A stretch of DNA of 8,992 nucleotides, taken from contig JBGOUJ010000309.1 of the NCBI GenBank assembly GCA_041477005.1, positions 1-8,992 of the forward strand. The letters run 5' to 3'. A program made the translations under genes and the position numbers. The notes beneath the pieces were generated by a model. That model was not told the DNA's origin, searched no databases, and saw only the letters and a program-made list of their open reading frames with translations. This stretch comes from JBGOUJ01 sp041477005 (GTDB taxonomy: Bacteria; Acidobacteriota; Terriglobia; Bryobacterales; JACQDG01). Of this stretch, positions 1-6,430 are shown one piece after another (the stretch's first letter is position 1; each line of letters begins with the position of its first letter).

Positions 1-2590
1 CATCGCTGTTGCCCGTTACAGAATCGGATGTTCCATGTGCATTGGCGAACACGGCAGTAAATGTTGTTGCCGTAATGGCCGTTACCACAACGTTCTCCGG
101 TGTTCCTCCAATGGCCAGCAGCCTCCCGATATAGATCCGGGACATGCTGCCTGGTGTAACAGTTCTCGTCCCTGCCGCAATCGCGGTCCCGAGTGTCGTG
201 CTCACATCACTTTGACTAAAAAGTCTGTAGAGGCTAATGCCATGGGTATCGGTGGAATTAGCGGCCCCGTAGAGACCTGTAACTTCGTTGTACCCCACGT
301 CTGCAAACGTGGCCCCGGCATCTACGAAGATGCCTTTGACAGGGTGGTTGTTACTCCACCCCGTTGTACTGCCGAGTAGGCTGATTCCGCGGACGCACTG
401 ATTCGGGCCATTCATGTCAATGGTATTTATCGTCCCAGTGATAGCGATGTTGCTAGCCATCTGCAAATTAGTCTTGCCCCAGCCATCACCAACCAGGCAG
501 GCCCCTGTCAATGTTCCAAGGGTGAGAATGTTTCCTGTGGTAATTCCCGTTCCGATCAAGTATGTCCCTGTCGTCAGATAGGCCAAAGTCCCAGCGATAT
601 TCGCATTCGTGATGCAGGTGTTGATCGCGGTCGTGTCGTCGGTGGCCCCGTCGCCCTTCACCCCGTCCCAGGTCTTGCAGTTACGCACCAGCACCCCGAG
701 GCCGGGATTCGGATAGGTTCCCCCCAGGTCGCCGCCGGCCGCGCTGGACGGCGCCGAAGTCCCGGCGCGATACCAGGCCAGCAGCGTGTCCCCCGGCTGC
801 GGAATCGCCTGCGAGGTGAAGGTGATCGTCCCAGCCGACAGGTTGAACTGCCCTCCCGGCTTCTGCACCACCCCATTGCGCGTCAGTTCCAGGCTGCCCG
901 CCGGGCTCGGCGCCGCCGGCAAGGTGAAGACCGCGTTGGTTCCATCGATCGTCCCCGCCGGCGTCACCGCGTCCTGGAAAACCGGCACGTTGACGCTCCC
1001 GCAACTCCCGCCGGCCGAAACAATGTTTCCGTTGGCGTCAAAACTCGCGCAGTCGCCGGTCGCCGTCGTCCCAGTGAAGAACTGCGCCTGGGCCCCGTTG
1101 CCGTGCTTCTGGCCCGAAGGAAACTGGAAGAACCCATTCGACGCCACGCTCGACAAGAGCGTCCCCGAGTTGTTCTGCCACTCCTGCAGATTCGTGCTCC
1201 CCTGCCCCGCCCCCGCGGTCACCCGGATCCGCGTCGCCCCCGTCGAGGGCGTCGGATCGGTCACGATCAGCGACGTGTTGATCGAGATGTCCCCCGAGCG
1301 CGCCAGTTGCAGGGGCGTATCCTTGAAATTTCCGTTATCGTCGTACCGGTTGAAGTTGTAGGCGTTGGCGAAGGTCGTGGTCGAGAAGCGGTTCAGCCCG
1401 CCCACCTGATAGAACAGGCTCGTCGCGGTGTCCCCCGGCCGCGCCGAAAAGAAAGCTTCGGGGAAAAACACCCGCCCGGTCGAGGTGATCGAAGCCAGTA
1501 GGTTGTCGTTGCTGTCGTGCCATTCCTGCAAGCTCGCCACCTGCCCCGTGGCGCCCTTCACCACCAGGCCGATGCTGCTCGGCGCCGCGCTGCTAATCGT
1601 GTCGCTGGTGTTTTTCAGCGCCCCGATGCTTCCCGGGGTCACCGGGTCGCTGCCGCCCGCCCCGTGCGTCGCCGCGTGCGGCAGCGGTGTCCGCGCATCA
1701 CTGAACCGCGTGTCGTTTCCTTGGGCAATCGTGTTCGGCCCCGTTCCGTACACCGGGCTGACGTCGGTGCGGTCCGAGCCGGCGTTGTCGGCCGCCTGCA
1801 GCCCGTTCCGGAAGTTGGCGGTGTGCCGCTGCGCGAGCGACGCGGCGGCATTCTGAAACGTCTGGTAGAACTCTCCGGTCACCGCCGACTGGCCCGGGCT
1901 CCAGCTCAGGTTCCCGGCCCCGTCGGTGTGCAGAAGGGTTCCCGGCAGCCCGTCCTGCGCCGGGAGTGTATAGGTCGTGCTGCTGCTCAGAGGCGGCACG
2001 CGGAACCCCACCGCATTCGAGCTGTTCCCAAAGTGGAATTCGAGCAGCGGATTGTTCCCTTGCCCCGCCCCGCCTCGCAGGATCTGCCGCGTCACCCCGG
2101 TCGCCGCCGTGGCGTCGTAGACTTCCAGCGTGCTGGAAGGCGTGAACGCTGTCGGCCCCACCCCCGTGTTTCCGCCCGCGGTGTAAATGTTCGCAGGGCT
2201 GCCACTCCCCGTCCCCCCCGCCAGGGCCGGCGGCCCGGCCACGCGGACTTGCGGCAGCCGCACCGGCGCCCCGCTCTGCGGCACCACCCACGTCTCGGTG
2301 TAGGTGGATTTGCCGTCCAGCAAATAGAGCGCTGCGTAGCTGGTTCCCGACGGGTTCGGCGCCAGGTCCACCTTCAGCACGCCATTGACAACTCGCAGCG
2401 TGATCGAGTTGCCGGCCACGGTGCTCCCATCGGTCCCCGTGAACCCCCTCCAGCTCACCGTAATCAGGCCGCTCGCCAGCGTCCCATCGGCATTGTAAAG
2501 CGTGTCCTGAATCCTGGTCCTGGTGATCGCTGGCGCCATCAGGAGCCAGCACAGCAGGCCGACAACCAAACGCCATCCACGTCTCTTCAT
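1..2590 (-). CDS. Large exported tail-fibre-like / beta-helix protein, C-terminus off the window
   Basis: This reads as an uninterrupted frame from ATG at 2590 to the left edge (863 codons, no stop reached), so the protein is partial. The start is supported by GGAGG at 2599-2603, 8 bases before the ATG, and by a signal peptide (MKRR, then a hydrophobic run to about residue 21). Segments in order: 'GAGQGNNPLLEF' near 170; a 'SDARTPLPHAATHGAGGSDP' stretch near 297-315, common in phage tail-fibre and collar-like proteins; two related 'LQEW...LLxS(I/V)xSxG' modules near 352 and 467; a 'FQDAVTPAG...DTLLAWYR' module near 535-607; 'GDLGGTYPNP' near 618; and 'VKGDGATDDTTAIN' near 640-656. The last motif is the characteristic opening of the pectate-lyase-3/tailspike beta-helix family. 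A Sec signal argues for a secreted or surface protein rather than a virion part. Function is unproven; adhesion or glycan binding is possible. Sequence downstream of about residue 660 is much less G+C-rich than the rest. Confidence 0.82.
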   Translation of the reverse strand, partial: MKRRGWRLVVGLLCWLLMAPAITRTRIQDTLYNADGTLASGLITVSWRGFTGTDGSTVAGNSITLRVVNGVLKVDLAPNPSGTSYAALYLLDGKSTYTETWVVPQSGAPVRLPQVRVAGPPALAGGTGSGSPANIYTAGGNTGVGPTAFTPSSTLEVYDATAATGVTRQILRGGAGQGNNPLLEFHFGNSSNAVGFRVPPLSSSTTYTLPAQDGLPGTLLHTDGAGNLSWSPGQSAVTGEFYQTFQNAAASLAQRHTANFRNGLQAADNAGSDRTDVSPVYGTGPNTIAQGNDTRFSDARTPLPHAATHGAGGSDPVTPGSIGALKNTSDTISSAAPSSIGLVVKGATGQVASLQEWHDSNDNLLASITSTGRVFFPEAFFSARPGDTATSLFYQVGGLNRFSTTTFANAYNFNRYDDNGNFKDTPLQLARSGDISINTSLIVTDPTPSTGATRIRVTAGAGQGSTNLQEWQNNSGTLLSSVASNGFFQFPSGQKHGNGAQAQFFTGTTATGDCASFDANGNIVSAGGSCGSVNVPVFQDAVTPAGTIDGTNAVFTLPAAPSPAGSLELTRNGVVQKPGGQFNLSAGTITFTSQAIPQPGDTLLAWYRAGTSAPSSAAGGDLGGTYPNPGLGVLVRNCKTWDGVKGDGATDDTTAINTCITNANIAGTLAYLTTGTYLIGTGITTGNILTLGTLTGACLVGDGWGKTNLQMASNIAITGTINTIDMNGPNQCVRGISLLGSTTGWSNNHPVKGIFVDAGATFADVGYNEVTGLYGAANSTDTHGISLYRLFSQSDVSTTLGTAIAAGTRTVTPGSMSRIYIGRLLAIGGTPENVVVTAITATTFTAVFANAHGTSDSVTGNSD

Positions 2591-2598
2591 GCCCCGGG

Positions 2599-2603
2599 CC
2601 TCC
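2599..2603 (-). promoter_or_regulatory. Ribosome-binding site of the tail-fibre-like gene
   Basis: The minus strand reads GGAGG here, a full Shine-Dalgarno core with an 8-base spacer to the ATG at 2590. It fixes the start of the large gene. It follows directly after the T-rich tail of the terminator-like hairpin. Confidence 0.75.
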
Positions 2604-2638
2604 AAAAATGAAAAACCCAAGCCGGTCAGGCTCGGGTT
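2604..2638 (-). terminator. Intrinsic terminator in the leader (possible attenuator)
   Basis: On the minus strand the arms AACCCGAGCC and GGCTTGGGTT form a 10-bp stem with one G-U pair and a 5-base loop (2614-2638). A TTTTTCATTTTT tract follows directly, giving a textbook rho-independent terminator. It ends immediately before the GGAGG site of the tail-fibre-like gene and lies downstream of a promoter candidate at 2700-2728. It would therefore interrupt that gene's own leader transcript. A simpler reading is that it stops read-through from the regulator gene ending at 2899; that stop codon is about 260 bases upstream, which makes this less natural. Confidence 0.65.
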
Positions 2639-2643
2639 GGGTC

Positions 2644-2690
2644 GGAACGTCTCTCCCTTCAAGCTTAACGGAGCGTTCCTGGGGTTCCAG
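2644..2690 (-). ncRNA. Structured 5' leader, two hairpins upstream of the terminator
   Basis: Read on the minus strand, CTGG(AACC)CCAG at 2679-2690 is followed by a larger hairpin. The larger one has arms GGAACG/CGTTCC (2674-2679 and 2644-2649), an inner CTCC/GGAG pairing (2670-2673 and 2653-2656), a 3-base bulge AGA, and a 13-base loop containing AAGCTT. Together with the terminator at 2604-2638 this gives three hairpins in about 100 transcribed bases. The arrangement of folded element plus terminator plus RBS is that of a riboswitch or attenuator. I could not match it to a riboswitch class that I know; it could also be a non-sensing structured UTR. Confidence 0.4.
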
Positions 2691-2699
2691 CAAATGGTA

Positions 2700-2728
2700 A
2701 ACCTACATTGCTGATTCTACTAGCCAAA
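2700..2728 (-). promoter_or_regulatory. Candidate sigma-70-type promoter for the tail-fibre-like gene
   Basis: The minus strand reads TTGGCT (2722-2727) as -35 and TAGGTT (2700-2705) as -10, separated by 16 bases; shifting the -35 to TTTGGC gives 17. Both are imperfect matches to the consensus. Transcription would begin near 2693 and yield a leader of roughly 100 bases that contains all three hairpins. Prediction only. Confidence 0.35.
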
Positions 2729-2802
2729 TTTTTCCGTTACCGCCGTGACCCGCATCGGGAGTACCCGGGTTTTTGCTTGGTTCGGGCGCCCCATGGCTCT
2801 TC

Positions 2803-2824
2803 CCGCGACCGTAAGGGAGCGGTT
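2803..2824 (+). repeat. Dispersed palindromic-core repeat, copy 1
   Basis: These 22 bases are identical to positions 6213-6234 and in the same orientation. The core can form a short hairpin, ACCG-TAAGGGAG-CGGT. In another reading direction it translates to 'RSLTVA', a tail I have seen repeatedly on small hypothetical ORFs of acidobacterial genomes, which suggests a high-copy REP-like element. It lies in the non-coding gap between the regulator gene and the leader of the tail-fibre-like gene. The identity of the two copies is directly visible; family membership is from memory. Confidence 0.7.
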
Positions 2825-2898
2825 ACCACGCTTAGGTGAAAGTGATCCTACGAGTAAGACTTGATCCTGGGGCGCCGGCCTCCCGGCCCCGCCCGGCG

Positions 2899-5193
2899 CT
2901 ACGGCAGGTCGACCAGGAAAATGTTGCCCTTCGTCTCGGCGAACTCGTAAACGATCTGATCGCCCTTGGGCGACCAGGCCGGATACCGCACGTAGGACCG
3001 CAGCGACCGGTAGTCCGTGAGCCTCTTCTCCTGCCGCGTCGATCGCGAAATCCACCAGACGTTCCAGGCGCCGTCGCGAAATCCCGCAAGCGCGATGCGG
3101 TCGCCGCCGGGCGACCAACTGAACGGCCAGCTATGCCCCCGCTCGGCCGCCAGCAGCGCGTACTCGCCGCCGTCTTTACGCATTACGGCAAGATAGGTGC
3201 TGTCGCCGCGCCGCACCTCGAAGGCAATCCATTTCGCGTCGGGAGACCAGCAGGGAAAACCCATCGATTCCCTGTCGAAGGTGAGCTGCGTCAGCTTTCC
3301 GGTCTCGACCGAGCGTTTCCAGATGTTGTTGACGCTGCCTTTCGAGGCGTGAAAAACCAGCTCGCGGCCGTCAGGAGAAAGATGCACGGCGCCCATGAGA
3401 TCCGGCAAATTCGAAAACGGCCGCGCCGCGCCATTATCGAGCGACGTGAGCCAGACATTGTAGGCCCCGCCCCGGTGCGAGGCATAGACCAGGCTCTTGC
3501 CATCCGGCAGCCAGCTCGGCATGTACTCGCCGGCGGAGCGCCGTGTAACAGGAGCCGGATCGCTCCCGTTGGCGTTCATCACCCAAATGTCGCCGGAAGC
3601 TCCTTTGAGCTGCGAGTAGAAGGCGATCCGGGAGCCGTCCGGCGAAAAGACCGGATGCATCTTGCGGAAGCGCGTATCCTTGGTCAGCCGGACCGGAGTG
3701 CTCTTCGCTTCGAGCGACGACGGCTCGACCGCCAGCGACCACAGATCGCTGGTCATGGTCGAGAGCGTGTACGCCAGATGCTTGCCGTCGGGGGAAAGGG
3801 CGAAATCCCTCGGCAAATCGAGTCCGGTGCGCTGCACGTCCACCGGCCGGCCGGCGGGCTGCTGGCCTCCGGGGTCTATGGAAAGCCGCCAGATCCCGAA
3901 GTCGTCACCCTCGGTAAAGGAAGCGTAGTAGATGCTCCTTTGGTCCGGGGCATAGACGGGATGTAAGTACATTCTGGCGCCGGAAGCCACAGGAACCACT
4001 CGCCCGTCGTTGACCGAAGCAGCCCAGATCTGTGGGGAATGGGCGGAGGAGAAGGTCACAAAAGCGATCCAGCGGCCATCGGGGCTCCAGGCCGGCCAAA
4101 AGTGCTTGCCCGGCGCGCTCGCCGGAAGCGTGACTTGTCTTGGCGCGCCTCCCTCCGCTGAGACCACCCAGATCGTCGTGGGCGAGTTCGGCGCTAGATC
4201 AATCGGCACGAGCGAAGCAGGCGCATTGGACTGAAAAGCGATCGCCGAGCCGTCCCGCGACCAGGCCGGCGCCGCGCCAAAGCTGCTGATTTGCCGGCTG
4301 AGGCCGCCCCCGGCGGGCACAACCCAGATGCCGCCGCGCCCTGCGCAGTAATAGGCGATGGAGCGGCCGTCCGGCGACCAGGCGGGCTCAAGATTCTGAG
4401 CGCCGTCCTCGGTCACCTGAATCTCCCGCCCATCCGCCGCCGCCGTTTTGACGTAGATTTCGAAGCGCCCGCTGCGGTCTGAGCTGTAGGCGATGGCGCC
4501 GCCATCCGGAGAAAATGCCGGATTCAGATCCAGCCCGACGGAGGTTGTGAATTGCACCGGGTGCGAGAGACGGCTCGATCGGAAGCTCGATCGGAATTGG
4601 CCCGACGGTGTCCCGGCGTGCCTCCACATTGCCAGGCCGGCCACGAGCGCGACAACCAGCGCCGCCGCCACAGCCGCCCTCCGCCCGACCCCAGAGGGGG
4701 TCGCCATCGGCCACACCTGGAAAGGCTTCCCGCCATCCAGCGGCCCACTACCGGGACGTTGCCCACCATCCGGACTAGACCCACGGTCCCCAGGCCTGCC
4801 GCCATCCGGCGGCTTGCCGACACCCGGAAGCTGTCCAGCGCCCAGGGGGGCGTCCACATCCGGCACATCCAGCGGCTTTACATCGGCAACGAAGCGGTAG
4901 CCCAGCGTCGGGATCGTCTCGATGTACTTGGCCTGCTTGGCGTTATCCCCGAGCGCCTTGCGCAGTTGCGCGACCACGCGGGTCAGGGCGTTGTCGGTGA
5001 CGAAAGCCCCTTGCCAGACGGCGCCGAACAGCTCTTCCTTGCTCACCGCCCGGCCGGCGTTCTCAATCAAGAACACCAGCACTTTGAAGGACTTCGGCTC
5101 CAAGTCCAGGGCCACGCCACCCTTGCGGACCTCGAAGTTGCGAAGGTCTACTACCGCGTCATCGAACTGGTAACCACGTTTGGCCGGCTCCAT
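2899..5193 (-). CDS. Winged-helix transcriptional regulator with membrane segment and TolB-like beta-propeller
   Basis: The product is 764 residues, a one-component regulator of the CadC-like architecture widespread in Acidobacteriota. Residues about 8-104 form an OmpR/PhoB-type winged helix ('LEPKSFKVLVFLIENAGRAV' through 'YIETIPTLGYRFVADV'). A Pro/Gly/Asp-rich linker follows (about 111-158), then one hydrophobic segment (about 173-190) preceded by Arg-Arg. The rest is a TolB/PD40-type propeller with about a dozen recognisable blades of the 'FSPDGxxIAY' kind. The DNA-binding part would be cytoplasmic and the propeller periplasmic, sensing an unknown ligand or protein. ATG at 5193 is preferred over the adjacent GTG at 5196, because AGGA lies 7 bases before the ATG but only 4 before the GTG. 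It is divergent to the aspartic protease gene and shares an 80-base control region with it. The target genes are unknown; autoregulation is likely. Confidence 0.88.
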   Translation of the reverse strand: MEPAKRGYQFDDAVVDLRNFEVRKGGVALDLEPKSFKVLVFLIENAGRAVSKEELFGAVWQGAFVTDNALTRVVAQLRKALGDNAKQAKYIETIPTLGYRFVADVKPLDVPDVDAPLGAGQLPGVGKPPDGGRPGDRGSSPDGGQRPGSGPLDGGKPFQVWPMATPSGVGRRAAVAAALVVALVAGLAMWRHAGTPSGQFRSSFRSSRLSHPVQFTTSVGLDLNPAFSPDGGAIAYSSDRSGRFEIYVKTAAADGREIQVTEDGAQNLEPAWSPDGRSIAYYCAGRGGIWVVPAGGGLSRQISSFGAAPAWSRDGSAIAFQSNAPASLVPIDLAPNSPTTIWVVSAEGGAPRQVTLPASAPGKHFWPAWSPDGRWIAFVTFSSAHSPQIWAASVNDGRVVPVASGARMYLHPVYAPDQRSIYYASFTEGDDFGIWRLSIDPGGQQPAGRPVDVQRTGLDLPRDFALSPDGKHLAYTLSTMTSDLWSLAVEPSSLEAKSTPVRLTKDTRFRKMHPVFSPDGSRIAFYSQLKGASGDIWVMNANGSDPAPVTRRSAGEYMPSWLPDGKSLVYASHRGGAYNVWLTSLDNGAARPFSNLPDLMGAVHLSPDGRELVFHASKGSVNNIWKRSVETGKLTQLTFDRESMGFPCWSPDAKWIAFEVRRGDSTYLAVMRKDGGEYALLAAERGHSWPFSWSPGGDRIALAGFRDGAWNVWWISRSTRQEKRLTDYRSLRSYVRYPAWSPKGDQIVYEFAETKGNIFLVDLP

Positions 5194-5217
5194 CACGATT
5201 TCCTAACAGACTTAGAC

Positions 5218-5239
5218 GCGAACATCACGCGAACGTAAC
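5218..5239. promoter_or_regulatory. Candidate operator: two abutting 11-bp direct repeats
   Basis: GCGAACATCAC (5218-5228) is followed without a gap by GCGAACGTAAC (5229-5239), matching at 9 of 11 positions. Tandem repeats with an 11-bp period are the usual binding-site layout of OmpR/PhoB-type winged-helix proteins, which bind as head-to-tail dimers on one DNA face. The pair sits 25-46 bases upstream of the regulator's start and 35-56 upstream of the protease start, so it could control both divergent genes. The regulator link is inference. Confidence 0.45.
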
Positions 5240-5273
5240 GACGCTCAGCGCCCCGTGCCCCTAGCATCCCTCC

Positions 5274-6224
5274 ATGGGCCAATCGCCGAGAGTCAAATAC
5301 ATCATTCTAGCCTTGTCTGCCGGGGCCGCCTTCCACTCCGGAACGGCTGCCGCGGCGGTCAGCATCCCACTCCGCCTCATACGCGGCTACCCGGTGGTAG
5401 GGGAAGTTTTCATCAACGGAAAGGGGCCTTACAATCTTCTCCTGGATACCGGGTCCGAATCCACTATAGTCGATTCCGAGCTTGCCCGGGAGCTCGGCCT
5501 GCGCCCCAGCTTCCGGGTCACTGCGGTGACGGCCGGGGGCGCTCGAGAGGCGCCCGGAGCCGTGATTCCAAGTATCGGGTTGGGCGGCCTCGCAGCTCGG
5601 GATCTGGAAGTCGTGTGGTATGACATGCCGGCCGCACGCCTGGGCGGACGGGTTCGCGGCGTACTTGGGCAGAACTTCCTCTCGCGCTTCAACTATCTGC
5701 TGGATTTCGACGGCCGCAAAATCGTCTTCGAGGAAGGTGCGGAAGCGCTTACCAAGCCGGAGGACCGCCGGCTCCGTCAGGAGAAGATGAGAGGCCGGGT
5801 CACGTTCTTCTCCGAGCCACCGCATGGCCGGGGCCGGCCCCTCGAATGGATTCTCGACTCCGGGGCCTCAGACCTCGTGCTCTTCCACAACGTGGAAAGC
5901 TTTGAGCCGCTCGAAACGACGGCCCGCGCAGCGACCAATCTAGGCTCTCGCAATGCCACCCGGGGCCGGATCCGAATTCTGAAGATCGGGGGCCAGGTCT
6001 TTTGCTACCTCCCGGCTGTCTTACTCCAGGGCCTTCCAGAGGCCGCGAGCACCGCAGAGGACGGCTTGTTCCCCGCCCGCCTTTTTCATTCCATCTATGT
6101 GAACAACCACGAGGGCTACATCCTTCTGAATCCTGCTCTCACGCAGGAGCGCAGCGCACGCCGCGGGGACCACTTTCACCGCCCCGCGTCGAATCCCACT
6201 CTTCTTTCCGAGCCGCGACCGTAA
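5274..6224 (+). CDS. Exported two-lobed retropepsin-like aspartic protease
   Basis: The 316-residue product begins with a Sec-type signal (Lys8, then a hydrophobic run ending in 'GTAAAA' near 28). Two aspartic protease active-site motifs are visible: 'LLLDTGSEST' with Asp58 and 'WILDSGASDL' with Asp195. Each is followed by the expected hydrophobic-Gly element ('GVLGQNFL', 129-136, and 'DGLFPARLF', 263-271). This gives two lobes in one chain, as in bacterial pepsin/retropepsin-like proteins. A periplasmic or secreted endopeptidase role is likely; the substrate is unknown. No Shine-Dalgarno is seen before the ATG, but the signal peptide starts right there. The family-like end is about 'GYILLNP' (281-287). 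The last 29 residues are arginine-rich and unstructured-looking, and the stop codon lies inside the dispersed repeat at 6213-6234, so the C-terminus may be an extension created by that element. Confidence 0.83.
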   Translation: MGQSPRVKYIILALSAGAAFHSGTAAAAVSIPLRLIRGYPVVGEVFINGKGPYNLLLDTGSESTIVDSELARELGLRPSFRVTAVTAGGAREAPGAVIPSIGLGGLAARDLEVVWYDMPAARLGGRVRGVLGQNFLSRFNYLLDFDGRKIVFEEGAEALTKPEDRRLRQEKMRGRVTFFSEPPHGRGRPLEWILDSGASDLVLFHNVESFEPLETTARAATNLGSRNATRGRIRILKIGGQVFCYLPAVLLQGLPEAASTAEDGLFPARLFHSIYVNNHEGYILLNPALTQERSARRGDHFHRPASNPTLLSEPRP

Positions 6225-6234
6225 GGGAGCGGTT
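6213..6234 (+). repeat. Dispersed palindromic-core repeat, copy 2, supplying a stop codon
   Basis: This is a 22-base exact match to 2803-2824. Here it overlaps the 3' end of the aspartic protease gene, and the TAA at 6222-6224 in its middle is that gene's stop. The flanks differ from copy 1, so the shared unit is close to these 22 bases. Reverse-strand translation gives 'PLPYGRGSE', which I recognise as a recurrent peptide on spurious small ORFs in acidobacterial genomes. The pairing extends slightly further here (CGACCG with CGGTTG). Confidence 0.72.
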
Positions 6235-6430
6235 GTCGGCCTCGCCTGAAGGCCGATAGCCCATCAGTAAAGTCGCGGCCCGGGTAAACTCCTCCATCTC
6301 CGAAACGATCCCCGGGATCTAAAGCCTCTCCAGCCAGGCGCCCCGCCAAGACCGCTTCCCTCGTGCCCATCACGAATGACCGTTGCTCGAGTCGCTTCCC
6401 GATGGCCTGCCCGTGTTACCCTTCTCCCTT

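Noticed and set aside
1517..2611. Plus-strand open frame of about 364 codons across the tail-fibre-like gene
   Set aside because: Arg/Pro-rich shadow translation. The minus-strand frame has a signal peptide, RBS and recognisable modules over the same span.
1698..2693. Alternative minus-strand open frame of about 331 codons
   Set aside because: It is in a different frame from the uninterrupted 863-codon frame, runs through the terminator hairpin, and its product resembles no family.
2756..2774. Plus-strand hairpin CGGG-AGTA-CCCG followed by TTTTT
   Set aside because: No plus-strand gene lies upstream that it could terminate, and the stem is only 4 bp with two bases before the T run.
2843..2868. 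Direct repeat TGATCCT, two copies 19 bases apart
   Set aside because: A 7-bp match next to a gene end is weak, the flanks differ, and no binding protein is suggested.
6307..6319. Palindrome GATCCCCGGGATC between the protease and peptidase genes
   Set aside because: Perfect but short, with no T tract and no promoter nearby; I could not assign it a role.
6350..6372. ACCGCTTCCCTCGTG, which resembles the reverse complement of the dispersed repeat
   Set aside because: The similarity stops after about 10 bases with several mismatches and no hairpin; most likely coincidence.
6176..6373. Small minus-strand open frame containing 'PLPYGRGSE'
   Set aside because: The only familiar part is the translation of the dispersed repeat itself, so this is a spurious ORF created by the repeat, not a gene.
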